A stretch of 64,000 nucleotides of DNA from Anisakis pegreffii (lineage: Eukaryota; Nematoda; Chromadorea; Rhabditida; Anisakidae), in the NCBI GenBank assembly GCA_035041965.1, contig JAPYMA010001609.1:1-64000 (forward strand), given 5' to 3'. This document shows, in pieces, positions 1 through 13,741 of this stretch (the stretch's first letter is position 1; every line of letters begins with the position of its first letter). The translations under genes were made by a program, and so were the position numbers. Under the pieces are notes generated by a model, which worked only from the letters and a program-made list of their open reading frames with translations, did not search any database and was not told the DNA's origin.

Positions 1-2655
1 TATACTATGAAACTAAACGCATCCGTATGCTACATGCCTATAACTGAAACAGCAAGTCAATTGACAGTCAAGTATATTAAAGACAGCCAAGTTTATAAGT
101 AAGTATAACTGACAGTCAAATATATAAATAACTAATTAAAAGTCAAGTGAATTGAAGAACAGCTCAAGATAATATAGATTCAAGATAAACTCAAACCTAA
201 TCATGATTGAGCAAAAGTGAAGCTTATCGAAAGTGAAGTAAGTTAAAGTACAAGTTGAATGAAGTCAAGTTGAACCTAAAGACAATCGAACCGATGCCAA
301 GCCTAAGTCTTATGTTGGTATCATGTTTCTAATCTAAGCCACATCATCGAAGCCTCTTCCTGGCAGCAAAACTTATAATCAAGCAACCTCATGTAGCAGT
401 CCAGCGCGTGGTTGGTGAACGTACTCCAAGCAAATTTGCGAGATCATGATTATTCTCACATAACATTTTTTAGTCCATATATCTGCCTCCCACTCTGGAG
501 GAATCCAATCCCTATCAAACCTAACGACATTTACAACCGATTTTACGTAGTACCATAACGTATTAATTCAACATAAGTATTAATAATACCATAACGTATA
601 AATAACGTCACAATAATATGGCAAAAATTATCACACATCCCAACATTCACAGAATACGAGTAATGAAACATTCGTAAATGAACAACATTCACATCATAAT
701 ACATCATATCATAATACAACAATGCAATTACATTTGCAAATAAGCGAATGAATAATGTGTAAAGCATCCAAAAAAGTGGTCATTGACCACACTTAGTTTT
801 ACTTCCATTCCCTATGTTTGAATGAAAGAAATTCAAAAATAAAATGATTTCATTTTTCAACCTCACTGCAAAATCATTTGTTCTGGATCTACGTTAATCA
901 AAAGGGAAACCTGAGAACGAAAACGAAAACTGGCCTGGCGCTTTGGTGCGCTTATTGCTGAATTGCAATATTTGATAAGATGTTATGATGTCGTGATACT
1001 TGTTCAATGTCGCATTATCGTTGGTTGTTATATTGGGGTGATTGTTTCTTTTTTGTATTGATAATTGCATTGTTTGTCCTCTTGTGAACCGTGGATCTAT
1101 TCTCCACATCTTCACCCTCTTGCAGGGCCGTTGAAAATCTTTGCCATCCAGATTTCCCTCGAATGAATTCCGATTATCTTTTGAAACAACTAAAACAATG
1201 CAATAATTGGCTAGAATTTACTCACCTCTTAAACTGTTGTGTCCATTCGTCACTTCTTACTGGTCACTGGTCATTGGTCACTTCTTTCTCTTCTTTCTTC
1301 TTACTGGTCATTTCTTATTCGTCGTACTGATCATTTCTTTCTTCTCGCTACCCTCTTGCGGGTGGCATTCACCTCAATCAACGATGATCACCGTCGCGGA
1401 CCGATTCCGTCATTCAGTCTCACCTGAGAACACAAACATTCAATTCATTGAGGAATATCACATTTTAACGAACACTGCATCATAACGATTAAAGAACAAA
1501 CGACTTATATTCCATCAGAACCAAATCTAAACTGCAATCGGTTGTTAACAGTCTAATGCCACCGGTGCCTCATTCAATTCGATCTAATACAACTCAATTA
1601 ATCACCAAGTACCATCAAATCTATTTGATAATGTGCTATTACCAAACCCAAAACACTTCCCAAAATCAGAAAACATTCCAGCTACAATCACAAGTACAAT
1701 GAAAGGTGACAGATGACTGCTTAACAGATAAGGATATATATATATATAAGTGACAAAACGTGGTGCGAAGTTTAGAATGTCCTGGAAGAACTTTTAAAAT
1801 CTGAATTATAACATATCCTTATTTTGAAATACACCGAAATCCTTCTTATGAGTTAATGGCAACTGAGTAGTAACGGCTCATCATCAACAAAGTCGTTGAA
1901 TGTTGAGAATGAGATAAATACAACGACGTAAATCGCAATGTCGAACTGTGAGCAACATCACACTTGAATGACATAAACAATATGAACCAGCATCACGCAT
2001 ACACAAAAATTGAAAATTATAGGAATGAATGTGTCGAGAATGTGATCAATTGAAACATAGAACAGTGTGTGCAATAGATATTGATCAAACTCACGCAGTG
2101 ACAGAACAATCAGATTTCGTCAACGCTTATACATAACGATGAGAACTGCATTTTGATCTGATAGTGATACATTGGAACCAACATCAAAATTTATAATTAA
2201 AAAATGACCCTAAGGTCAAACATGATGTCTGGATTTCCATGGTTTCAGAAAAATATGCAAGTTTTTGGCATCTTTCACAATTTATAAATAGGCAGGTAAC
2301 TTTCTGGAACTATCTAATATGGGTGTTTCCCTGTAAAGTTGAAGCCAGTGTTTTATATTGATGCAAAATGTGCAGCGTAAAAATTGATCAGTACAAATAC
2401 ATCAATCCAAATGGGTAGAAAAGCCAAAGCTCATCCATTCATAGAATACTGGCAAATCGTCGGTTTCTCAGGAACTGAACTAAGCCGTCAGCTAGCATAT
2501 AAGCATTCTTGATATCGAAAAACTGATGTATCCGATTGCATCGAGAAAAAATCATACTTCTCAGCAAATCTGAGGACAATGCTTGGTTGAACACACGGTT
2601 AACCAAATGAAAGACAGAATGTATGAATTGATCATCACGGGACAACATTTAAAAG
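1..2655. other. Unassigned flank, low-complexity
   Basis: I see no supportable gene here. The first 300 bases are rich in loose, degenerate copies of 'gtcaag' and 'agtcaa'. Around 1247-1340 there is a degenerate pyrimidine-rich repeat of 'actggtcatt/tggtcact'. A short TA run lies near 1734-1748. The open frames are short and have low-complexity composition, without splice context or family motifs. Confidence 0.5.
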
Positions 2656-2659
2656 ATCG

Positions 2660-3790
2660 CTCGGCAAAATTCATGTTTTTCTGAACAAAGACGTTCCGCG
2701 AAATCTTTGGTGTAGTACGGTAGGTGTATAGAAAATGATATGTTATTAGGCAAACTTGAGAATACGGTAGGCTCGAAGATGCCAACACACATAGCATTGA
2801 GAAAATAATTGTATCACCTCATCCAATCATTACAGATCAGCAAAATACACAATATTCTGAAAATAAAGTTACTCAGGAATTGAATGGTGTAAAAATAATG
2901 ATATGTTAAGAACAAACCTGAGAGTACGGTAGGTTTGATACGGCGCCTCCATAGCCATGATATAACATTAACAAAGCTACCCTTTCTGCTCAAGTAAGTT
3001 GAATTGCTTAACACAATTAAGTTATTCTGAAACCAGAGGTTCCGTTGGATCGTGAAAAAAGATTTTTATGTTTCCGAGCAAACCTTTCAAGACTCGAAGA
3101 TCGCAATCCGCTCATTGCTATACGAACGTATTGGTTGATCTATAGTGATCAAATTGTAAATAATTGTGTATCATTGATGTACATCTTTCGTCTGTACATG
3201 TACATCATTGTCTGTACATCATGTCTGTATGTGTCTGTAAATCGACTACTCGATCGAACGGAATCTCTGCTTTCTAAAAATGAAAAGCTCACCGGAAAAT
3301 TACACCTCAGAGAGGAGATATAGCTATTTTTCTGATGCTGTAGGGGTTGGTACATTCAAACCTACCGTACCCTCAGCTTTGACCAGTAACATATCAACTT
3401 CTTCACACCAGTCGATCGAACAGAATCTCTGCATTCAGGGGAGTATATATTTTGTCGGGCGATTTGGCTTAGTTGAGGAGGTATAGCTATTTTATTAAAG
3501 CTATCTCAACTAGCGCTGAGGTGCTCATTGATATGCATTTAATCACTATAGATCAATGCATATTATACATTACATAGAAATATGGATTTGATACATTCAA
3601 GCCTATCGTATTCTCAAGTTTGCCCGGAAACGTACTGATGTTTGTACATCGTTCGATCGAGCAGAATCACTGCTTGCTAAATTTGAAAAACCCACTGGAA
3701 ATTACGCCTCTGCGGGGAGATATAGCTATTTTTCTGTTGCTGTAGGGGTTGGCACATTCAAACCTACCGTACTAGTCTCAGACATGATTG
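2660..3790. repeat. Cluster of dispersed repeat units in both orientations
   Basis: This segment holds diverged copies of the unit that forms the tandem array at 40741-42330. Forward-oriented pieces (about 2660-3160) carry 'gagaatacggtaggctcgaa', 'aacctgagagtacggtaggt', 'ccagaggttccgttggatc' and 'gatctatagtgatcaa'. Reverse-oriented pieces (about 3290-3790) carry the complements, for example 'cattcaaacctaccgtac' (twice), 'gagatatagctatttttctg' (twice) and 'ttttgtcgggcgattt'. The two halves are therefore arranged as an inverted pair. No transposase-like protein is visible, so a non-autonomous mobile or satellite-like family is the likeliest reading. Confidence 0.7.
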
Positions 3791-3799
3791 TATGGTTAA

Positions 3800-5136
3800 T
3801 TCTCTTGGACTTTGCCATTCTGAACAAGCTTGTCGCGGATTATTTGCCAGATGTATGTCGAGTTGAAATTTTGCGTATTTTGCTTAAATGCGACTTTTTA
3901 ATACTGCAGTATTATTGGTTCAACATTTTGGTATATTTTCACCACGAAATCAGAGAGCCACACTGAATTATGGGTTGCTCTTCAGGTATGATTGTAAGAT
4001 GATCAGAGGAAATTCGGATTTCGTTGTGTGAAGCTGTCAACAAAGTCGCAATGTCCGTCGCTTATTTGGTGGAACTACCATCATTACTATAAAGTGTAGC
4101 TCTTTTTCAATGGGGTCATATCATTGAGTGACCTCGAATCCTTTTGACATCTTCCTTATCTTCTTTTCTGAATTCTTTTTGGTCATATGTTGACATGTTT
4201 TCCCTTCGCCTTACATAGACTGATAATGGTTATCTTACTTTAATCGCGTTCTGTTCATTCACGGAATTTTTGTACTTCATATTCATAATTCCAAATATTA
4301 ATTTTTTTGAGATGATCAGGACAAGATGGTTTGGCAGTAAACTGAAATTTATCTTCACTGTTAGTAAAAAATCAATTTCCGCTTACGGATTGATTAATTT
4401 CATTAGTGACGAAATAGGCAATTCTTTAAAATGTCTCCTTCGCACTGATAAACTTTTTCAAACAAAACAATTCTCGCAACTAAATGTTTGTTTACTGCTG
4501 ACTTTAATTTAACCATTTCCATCTCTGTAATCACTTTCAAATCTTCGGAAGCTACTCGCTCTAAGCTGCTCTCTACTGTTGGAACATCCAAGTCATGGAA
4601 TTATTTTCCAAGATGCAATGATCACTTTATCTTCATGTTTTTCATCAACTCACTGTTCAATGAGTTTGTTTGAGACCATATTGGAAGAATATTTATTATT
4701 GAAAGCACATTTCAAATGGAAATACTATACGAGATACATGAATAAATGGATAATTATTGCGAAAATTGTTTATAGATGAAACGAGAAACGGTCCAATTGT
4801 GTCAGCTCGACCATAACAACATAATGTCATTGTTGTATATACAATTGTTCTTGATTACAATCAAATAAGAGTAACTGTTAAATGACGAACCTAACACTGA
4901 AGAAATGGGAATGAAAAAAACAAGGAATGTTTAATGATACAATAAAATGTCTAGTGCGAAACCACTGTGATCGCTTATAATTTTTCTTGAGTATTTCACT
5001 GTTTTCATTGGAAATCAATGATGTTGCCAATGCATTAGAAAAACAATTGGTTCCAGATGAAAACATAAGTCAACGGATCGCATATAAGAATTCGATAAAG
5101 ACAATCAATCGTTACTTCTCAAAATTCTCAAATCAG
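3800..5136. other. Unassigned stretch
   Basis: No gene is supported. On the minus strand, 4403-4591 holds an open frame of about 62 codons with a protein-like charged composition (VPTVESSLERVASEDLK near its start, ending CLFRH). It has no recognisable family, and I could not link it to neighbouring exons. Confidence 0.35.
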
Positions 5137-5335
5137 ACCGATTGGTTCTAAATTGAACCTACTAAACGGTTCACCATCAGCCGATACGAACGTATATCCG
5201 CAAGCTGAAAGATATTCACAATTATCCGTTCCATCTTTCAAAAACGCTTTTGAAGAATTCAGTCGGATGCAACCACGTGAAAGAGAAGCGATCAAAAGAT
5301 ATGAAGAAAACGGCGAAGAGACGATTAAAAACTGA
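5137..5335 (+). CDS. Isolated terminal exon-like segment, unknown protein
   Basis: An open segment of 66 codons follows an acceptor (tcaaatcag at 5128-5136), in intron phase 2, and ends in TGA. The composition is clearly protein-like rather than random AT-rich translation: it contains NGSPSADTNVYPQAERYSQ and ends in a charged, helical tail with MQPREREAIKRYEENGEE. There is no start codon near the beginning, so it would be the 3' exon of a plus-strand gene. I could not identify its upstream exons between 3.8 and 5.1 kb. I do not recognise the family. A chance open frame remains possible. Confidence 0.4.
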
Positions 5336-6145
5336 CCGATTGATAATGATCATCGAATATGACTGCATCATGAAACGATAACCAAAGAATAAGTACATCA
5401 AATGTAAACATAAATAAAAATCACCTCAAAAAACTGCCTAAATGCAACAACGATAACAATAAAAACAATCATTCAAATAGAGATTGCGAAAAAACACTCA
5501 CTCGAGCAATGCATAACGATAATGTGATTGCAACAATGATACCTATATATTCATAATCTTTTGTGATAGTTTCAATGAACCTATATGTATAAAACTGTCA
5601 GCTAACATGAGAGGTATACGCTTAGTGAACGATTGCAGAACTGCAGTTCACTTTCATAGGTAGCCGACTAATTTTCACACGAATCGAACAAAAAATATTG
5701 TACTTGATACGTTGCCACTATGGAAACTTTTAAATGTGTTTCTACTTTTAGTTCTCCAAATAACAACGATTTCGACAACAAATAAAGGCATCTTAGGCTC
5801 ACTCATTATATAATGAATATTTGTGAAGGATAGCAACTAAGAATAAGTCAATGATTAAACTCCAAACAGCTATCACAAGTGAAAATGTTTCGCGGTCAGT
5901 TTTCTTGTACTACGAAACAAATTCTGCGATTTCAACAACCATGAAAATGAAACGTATATAATATTCAAGAGCGAAACGCACACACTAATTCACTATGGTG
6001 AACAACATTGAACAAGGCAAGTTAAGATCGGTTCGGTTAATAACGCACCGACATTGCGTTAAACGCTTCAAAAACATCCGCATAACAAAATGCAAATTTA
6101 AAACAGTGCGGGTAATTGAGGATAAATATGAGGTATGCCGAGGCA

Positions 6146-9100
6146 TCAGTTGCTGGTTTTGAGACCTTCAGGTGATTCATGAGAGAGTCGCTCCACATCG
6201 TTGAAGCGAACCGCAGTACCGCCACCAGCCGTTGGGATACAATCGCCCTGAAAACAGCCATTCACATTGATGAAATATTCATCTATTAGATGAGCAACGA
6301 TTGGAATGTTTGTAGCGATCGACAGTGTCATTCGAACAAATCATATTTAGGTTTCCTTCATCAATTCACTCTATATTCTATTGACAAAACCGCAACAGTC
6401 ACATTTATTCTACCAGCATTCATTGTGCTCTTATCCGAAAACTATCTTCAGCTGATTTCCAAGAATAAGAATCAAATTCCATTTGTTCGAAATCCACTTC
6501 CAATTGAACAGTGAAAAAGTGGCGTGCAACATTATAACAGGTAAGAAGTGACTGCATGAGACAAGAAGACAGACAACGATCCGATGAAGCACGAGAACAA
6601 AGATGATTGTTCTTTAGACGTTATAAATATTCATTTCACGGAAACAATGCAAAGCAACAAACACAACAAAGGGCACATAGTAAAAAATGAACGTGCGACA
6701 GGATACATTATGAAGCGATTAAAAAACCATTACTGGGACGAAACTAAGCGAAACGAAAAGAGTGATACATTTGCATTCTAATCGTTCCCTTCAAACCAGC
6801 CAACGACTTTGATGCATCACTGATATATTCGTTGAATTTGGGTTATGTTGGGTCTTTAGCTAAATCAAATTCAACGGTTCCATGTATGAATGATAAAATG
6901 GCGTTAACATTGTTTGCCTTTTCTTTTGTCCGAACATTTAATTCAAAAATAAAAACTCACTCGTATTACGCGATGAAAGAACTGAACAAAATTTCATAAA
7001 CTAATTATGAAACCACTGCCGTGGCATAACTTAAATCAGCATTTAAATAATACTCAAGGAACGTATTCATGCATTATTCTACACAAAACATTATCAAGTC
7101 AACAGCAACGGCCGCATCAATATCTGTCGGCTTCAGAAAGTGATAAAAAAATTTGCAAAGAAGTGAAATCATTCGCATTCCATTCACGGTGCACTTGAAA
7201 TACTCTAAAAACGTTTCAAAGCAATTCATGTTAATCGCATAATAACCCCACCTTAACAAGTTGCGTTGTCAAATTGCCTTCAGTGTCAACTTCTTGATGT
7301 GTTAACACATACTCACTACTCTTTTGTAGATCGCTTATTTCGACTTTTGTTGAACGATGCGCACCCGGAATTCGTGGCTGAAAATTCCATATATTTAACT
7401 TTCTTCGTTAACTGAACAATATTATCTACAATGATTATAGACTATAAATGGATAGGTCAGAACAATTAATAATCGAACTATTCATGCTTGATCAATTACA
7501 CTCTAAATTCACTTCTGATTCAGATTCGTTAATATTAATGACGTTCTTATATCGTTCGGTTCCGAACGAAACTTTCTCATTTGCGAGTGAAGATTTCGCT
7601 CGAAACCGAATGGAATACCAATGAACTGAATTATGAGTGACACCAGAGTGGCAACAATCACGTACCTGCATATATGTACCCTCGGGGATGTGCACCCTTG
7701 GCTGGTGATCAATAACACGTCCATTCGCACTTTTCGAACGACGATGGTATTTGGCATTGTAGAAGCCAGGCCTTTGAGCAATCTGGAATGATCGTCGTGA
7801 TTAAATTGGTCTAAAACCGATGAATAGTGATTGTCATCGATGGCTAATGAGGAACACTTCTTATCAATGCACTATTAAATCACCATTATCATTTCCTCGT
7901 TTCTCAGTCTCTCGACTCTTCTAATGAACAAATCAATTTATCAGATTTTCCAACCACAAAAAATTCAGCCACTATTCTTCATGTCTGCTTAACGCGATCG
8001 GTTCTCAGCGATCACAAGAAATTTCAAATCCATTCTGAGTAAACAACTCGATTAAGAAGTGATAAGTAATTAACTACTGATTACCCGAAGTCTTCCTCTT
8101 TCGTGTTCAAGATTTTGTCGTTCACCAAAAAGTGACGGGTAAAGGAGCGCTCTTGTGTTTCCATTCGTCGTTGCCGTTTGCTTCAGTGCGGACTAAAATC
8201 GACATTGTATCAAAGGAATTTTTTAATTATTATTAAAAGCAAAAAACAACGATAATAAATTTCCGCATACCTTCATGATTCCCGATGGTCCAGCAATCTG
8301 TTCGTTTGACTGCGCAAAACCAACACGATTCACGTTTTCACTGCTCACAAACTGCTTCCGTGCTGATGGCGACTTCTCGAATAGTTCACGAACCTCAAAC
8401 ACAAATTTCGGTCTCAAACGCATTCTTGAATGAACGTCACCAATTTCGAATGCAGATTAGAACATAAAATTTGCAATATAAGAGCAACATAATCGTCTAC
8501 CTGATGTAATGTTTTTTCTTTCTTTCTCAATTGTTCCTGATATCCTCGCTCACGTTTTCGAAGCTCTTCCTCTTGACTCGCCTTATCGTTTTCCTCAGCT
8601 TCATAACGTCCAATTCGATGTCGAAGCGCTTGATTTTCACGCTTAAATGGACCAATCAATCAGTGAAATTTCAATGAATCAATGCACTTATCACCAGAAC
8701 AATCATCATTTAACCAAACACTACTATCAATGAATAATATGAAATCGCTCAGTTAAAACGATAATGCTGTGAGGCACGATAAACTCATTCAGAATCGCAT
8801 AAGAATCATACTCTTGATTGTCTCAACTGCGCCATCAATGTGGCCATTGATCGTTCAGCCTCGTCTCTTTCATTTTCCAGTTCCTTTATGCGCATCAATT
8901 GCAAATCCGAAAGGCACAAAGTTCGTTTCAATTGTGTTTCGAAGTCGTTTTCTACAATAAAGTATTCATTCATTACTTCTCGGACCGAATGATCAGTTAA
9001 AATCATCTGTTGAATATTTAAACTTCCCATGAACATACCCACAAAACGCTTCTATTCGTGAAGAAAACGCACTAACAAAACAAGTAACAAACTGTATCAA

Positions 9101-12100
9101 ATGCATGACAGATATATGAAGATCTGATCATGAAATTCGCATATTTGTGGTCACAAGCATTACACTCGAATCATCAAAATTCAAAAACAAGTTGAAACTG
9201 TATCAATAATAACCTTTGACTTCGTATTCAGTTGTGTATGAGTCACGTTTACGTAATGCATTTTGATAGTAAACTCGAAGACGCGTTATCGATTCGATAT
9301 CATTTGAACCTTTCAACTCGAACGGCGGAGATACATCGAACAGATTCATACAAACCTATAGGGTACACTCATTAAAAAATAACAAGTACAATGCAGCACG
9401 CATATTTTTGACAGTATTATATAACCAATAATATTCAAGACATACAATTAATAGGATACGCTATGGTGAACTTCTCTATCACTTCAAATCATATCACAGA
9501 GGCACTTCTTTGGAATTACTTTTGAAAACAACAAACTTACTGGCTTAGGAACAAGATTTTCGATCTCACTGCTCCATTTGATGTAATCACGACGGCTTAT
9601 TGGAAGGCCATCTCCGACTGGCACAGAAACTTCCGTGCCTCGAAGCACTTCAATACTTTGTGATAATTCAGCGAAACCCATTACACCCTTGAATATAAGC
9701 AATCTTCAAAGTGAACGATCACCTTACTTCATTGAAGAACCACAAACACAATTCAATTTTATCAATATGACAAATTAGATCATCAAAGCAACTGAACAAA
9801 AATTTTTAATGGCAATACCAAAAAAGTGAATAAACACCTAAAACAATAAACGTACCACATTTTCTGCGTAGTCATTCGGTGTTGGATTGATGCAAATGAT
9901 CATACGAACTTTACCTGTTCCCTCGAAATAGTTCTTGAAGAGATGTGTAATTTTTGACTCTCGATACGGCACCGGTACTGATGTGCTCGGATTGCGCTGA
10001 TTCTCGCTGAATAAGGACCATTCATCACCGCTTTTCAACTGATTTATCGACAGTACAAGTCAACATGAATGAAGTGTAACTATTTTCAGCGAATCACGCC
10101 GTAACATGGGGTTAATGCTATTAAACAAGGCGCAATGAAAGTTATACCAGACCAAAATTGATACGCTATAAACCTCGCTATTTCATTACTCCACTATCCA
10201 ATCTATACACTTTCAAACAAAAATGAAAACACAACTCGTAAGAAGTTTCGTCGAAGAATTCGAAAGCTCCGCGCAAAAAGGTAAAAGCCAAAAACAAACC
10301 GAAGTTTTTCGAAACACTGTCTCAGCACCAATAAACTTTGATTGATTTTGCCAGTTTCAGCCAACCGAATACCCTCGTTACCAGTTCGCTTCGTCCGTTC
10401 TGAACCAGCTAGATCCACCAGTGAGAGCTGACTTATGTGAATCTCAAATAATTCATCGATTAGATCACAATCAACCTTTCTGTTAACAAGTGCCATTCAT
10501 TCCATATTTGTTGAAGCTAATAGCAAAGGTGCGTGTCAATGGAAGATCAACGATTCATGAAGTATTCAATTCGTCCATATAGCAAACAATACCTTGTTCG
10601 GATCAGAGTCAGGATGGAAAGCAGCAAATTTACACGGTGCCATCACGAGTCGAATATTGAAAATTGAATGCGAACGACTACTTTGCTTGTTCAATAACGT
10701 GTCCGCAACACGACGACGTTCCTGACCTGAAATTTACATTAATAAAAATTTGAAAAATAAAATATAAATATATCGATGAAAATAATAGTGAGTAAAATAA
10801 AAATAACGGAAAGGATAGCCAAAGTGGTGTGACCTCTATAGAAGAGTTCCAGCGCCTCATCACTCGAGTCCACTTCTAACTCGACCGCATTCTCCACATA
10901 AACCATATTGTTCACGCCCAATCTTATGTCTTTTGCCGGTAGCGTCCTATAAGCAATTCATTCCATCAAAAATAAACAACTGCATTCCGTTTACTCTTCG
11001 ATCACTCAAAATTTGATTCCAATCCCTCAGTTAATTCACCACTAATTCAATGCGTATTGCTGACACAATGAATAAACGAAATGAAATCCATACGCAAATC
11101 GACGACATAATCAAATGACGACACAGTGAATCAACGAAATTCAACTAATGAATCCATGCAACGAATCTAATCATACATTCTAAAATCAACAACTCACCTT
11201 GAACCATCACGAGACAAAACTGGTTCATCCAGCAAATCGTAGCAGATGTCATTATACACTTCAACATAGGACACGAAAACCGCACATAACATTTCATCGC
11301 TTGCACCGCTAACCTTCAGTTATTTCGTCGAATTATTAAACGATCCCGACAAAGAACACTCGTAAATCTCTTTAATTACGTGAACACCACAGAAACCTTC
11401 CACACTTTATTTTGAATTGATTACGGACATGTTTGAGCAATACTGCTTTAACATCCATTTGATACCGCAATTCAGTAAATTTTTGAAATTTACATAAAAG
11501 AATAAAAACGACTGAATTAAATCGGATAAACTCTATAAAGAACATGAAATATACTCGTTTTTTCTCCGTGAAACGATTCGTTAATTCGATGCTGTTGGAT
11601 CGGTTCGAGTCGAAACGTCGTCTCGCCAACGTGGCTTCCAGTTCAGAACGAACTTCGAAACCATTGCGACCATCCGATTTGAAAACACATCGATCCACGC
11701 GATTCGGCAACGAATTGAATATGACATCCAACGTGCGAGGCAATATACCAGTTGTCGTTTCCTTAACAATAAACACACTTCATTTCTGATCACTCATGGT
11801 TTCACTTCTCAAAACTGCATCCTTATGCTTCCAGTTGATGTGAAATTATCAGTAAACGAATGCCAGATTCATACAATTGGTTATCTGTTAAGAACAAACA
11901 ACGGACAGTCATAACGAGTTATTGCAATTGCATATAAAATGAATGAAGTACCGTTGTGTTGCCGGTCATTGTGTACGTTTTACCACTGCCCGTAACACCG
12001 TACGTGAACAGAAGAGAATTACGTCCACGAATCAAATTCTCAATCAAGTCAATTGTCGTCCTTTCGAAAACGGTTTTTTGACTGTCACTCTCATCCAACA

Positions 12101-13227
12101 CATAGGAAAATTTGTAAACACTTTCTTGCTGAAACAGACAGGGACTCAATTTCAATCAATGCAAGCACACATTTCACAATGAAACACAAATTTGTGAGCA
12201 GGCATGCAAATATAAAGATAATCAATTGGTATTCGGAAAATTACTCATTCAGAATTATAATCGTTATCATATTAGTGACAATGACGATAACAGTAAAAAG
12301 GAAAATGATAATTTCGACAACAAAGTTGTGAAATACTGAATAATGAAGATAAGCTGATAATAAAATATTCCAAAAACAATAATTGCCGCTCATAATGATC
12401 CTGGTTTTAATAAGCTTGATGGGTGACTATCCAAAACTGAACCAAACAACAACTTTCTAATGACAAAATAAGCAGTTAGAAACTGCCGATACAAGAGTTG
12501 TTTGTGCCTTTGACCCGAGAATTAATAAACAAATGATTGGACTGATAACGAAACAAATGAAACACCAACGGTGGGCAGTCCAATCCGTTGAGAAACGCCA
12601 GACGGTGGTATCAGCTTTACGTGTTCTTCATCAACAACCTCAGCACAAGGATCATTTCCGTGATATGGACATATTCGACAAACCACTTCTAATGCCTCTT
12701 TGTCGTCAACACGTTTCCCACCTCGACGTGACGGCGTTGCGGCACGTCTGTAATTTGTTTATTTCATTTGTTAATTACACCAATCAGAATGAAATACTAT
12801 TTCATTTCAAAGTGTTCTTCGAAGACATTCCTTTACTATTGTCCCCTTCTTTCGACGACAGCTCATAATAATGCCTAGCTTTCCACCAACAAATACCTTC
12901 ACTTACTTCACTTCTATGGTCTTAATTATATTCAGTCAGTTCAAGAACACGCATAGAATCCGTCTTCGTACTTCATATGATGGCCATTCAAAGAGCTGAT
13001 TATACAATACAATCAATTATACAATACAAAGAGCCATCATTACACAATTATACAATACTAATTATACAATCAGTCTCTTATTCTCAGCAATATCAACACA
13101 TTCTGGTAAATCATCTTTGAAATTCTATCCACTACTTGTTGAGAAATAAGAATGTTATTATTTATTCTTAACAGTTAATAATATCATATTTTAAAATAAT
13201 TAGAATAACTCACTTTCTCGATGACAT
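6146..13227 (-). CDS. zen-4: Mitotic kinesin-6, MKLP1/KIF23/ZEN-4 orthologue
   Basis: This is the kinesin-6 motor of centralspindlin, which bundles antiparallel microtubules at the spindle midzone for cytokinesis. I assembled 18 exons: 13227-13214, 12747-12570, 12128-11952, 11761-11555, 11313-11198, 10946-10834, 10726-10593, 10475-10300, 10030-9856, 9687-9541, 9355-9214, 8951-8812, 8641-8501, 8393-8271, 8192-8085, 7782-7666, 7377-7252 and 6247-6146. Together they give 811 residues, in frame throughout. Seen: P-loop GVTGSGKT (108-115), SSRSH (284-288), DLAGSE (334-339), then a charged coiled-coil stretch over exons 12-14. The C-terminus matches the MKLP1 Arf6-binding region and includes RRSKSA (711-716), equivalent to the Aurora B/14-3-3 site RRSRSA of human MKLP1. 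The first exon encodes only MSSRK. The exon 8/9 junction and the exon 14 acceptor (tttgag) are the least certain. The partner CYK-4 is not in the window. Confidence 0.96.
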
Positions 13228-13669
13228 CGCGAAACCAACTACAACACAACACAAATAGTAAGGATCGAATAATCTTTTGTGCTCGTCTCAGAACAGTTCA
13301 CGGCAACGATCAACTGGATAACGCAATCTGCTTCCAGAAGACAAATTGCTGACGAATCTCACGATCAGCACCTGATTTTAACACTTTTCAACGCGTTTCA
13401 CTTTTGAATTTGAAAAGAAGACGCAAATTTTAATTGCCTTCTATACGAAGGCCGAACGATCACGTTAAACAGCTCAATATCAGCAAAATACGCATGCAAT
13501 CGAGACAAGCTTAAATTCATCCAAAGACATCCAAAATATAGCAGGGCAGGGAACCTGGTGAAAAGTTACCTCTCTACTCAAAAAACAAATCCACAGAAAA
13601 ACTTTTCTTCATGTAAACACATGTTCATTATTTCAACAGTCTAGTGGAAAAATGCGAATGCAAAAGGAA
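13228..13669. other. 5' flank of the kinesin gene
   Basis: This is the probable promoter side of the kinesin gene. On the minus strand an AG acceptor (gttgtag) lies 11 bases upstream of the kinesin ATG, which would fit spliced-leader addition. No coding potential is visible. Confidence 0.4.
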
Positions 13670-13741
13670 CTCCCCGGCCGGGAATCGAACCCGGGTCTCG
13701 CACGTGACAGGCGCGGATACTCACCACTATACTACCGAGGA
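13670..13741 (-). tRNA. tRNA-Asp, anticodon GTC
   Basis: This is a complete 72-nt tRNA cloverleaf without an intron. The acceptor stem pairs TCCTCGG with CCGGGGA (one T-G wobble), and the discriminator base is G. The anticodon loop is CTGTCAC, giving GTC. The anticodon stem is CGCGC/GTGCG with one G-T pair. The T arm contains GGTTCGATTCC (B box) and the D arm starts TAGTATAGTGGTGAGTAT (A box). A TTTT run follows three bases after the 3' end, as expected for RNA polymerase III termination. It lies between the divergent kinesin and poly(A) polymerase genes. Confidence 0.98.

Noticed and set aside
1091..1485. Overlapping open frames in the 'actggtcatt' region
   Set aside because: They are translations of a degenerate simple repeat in three frames at once.
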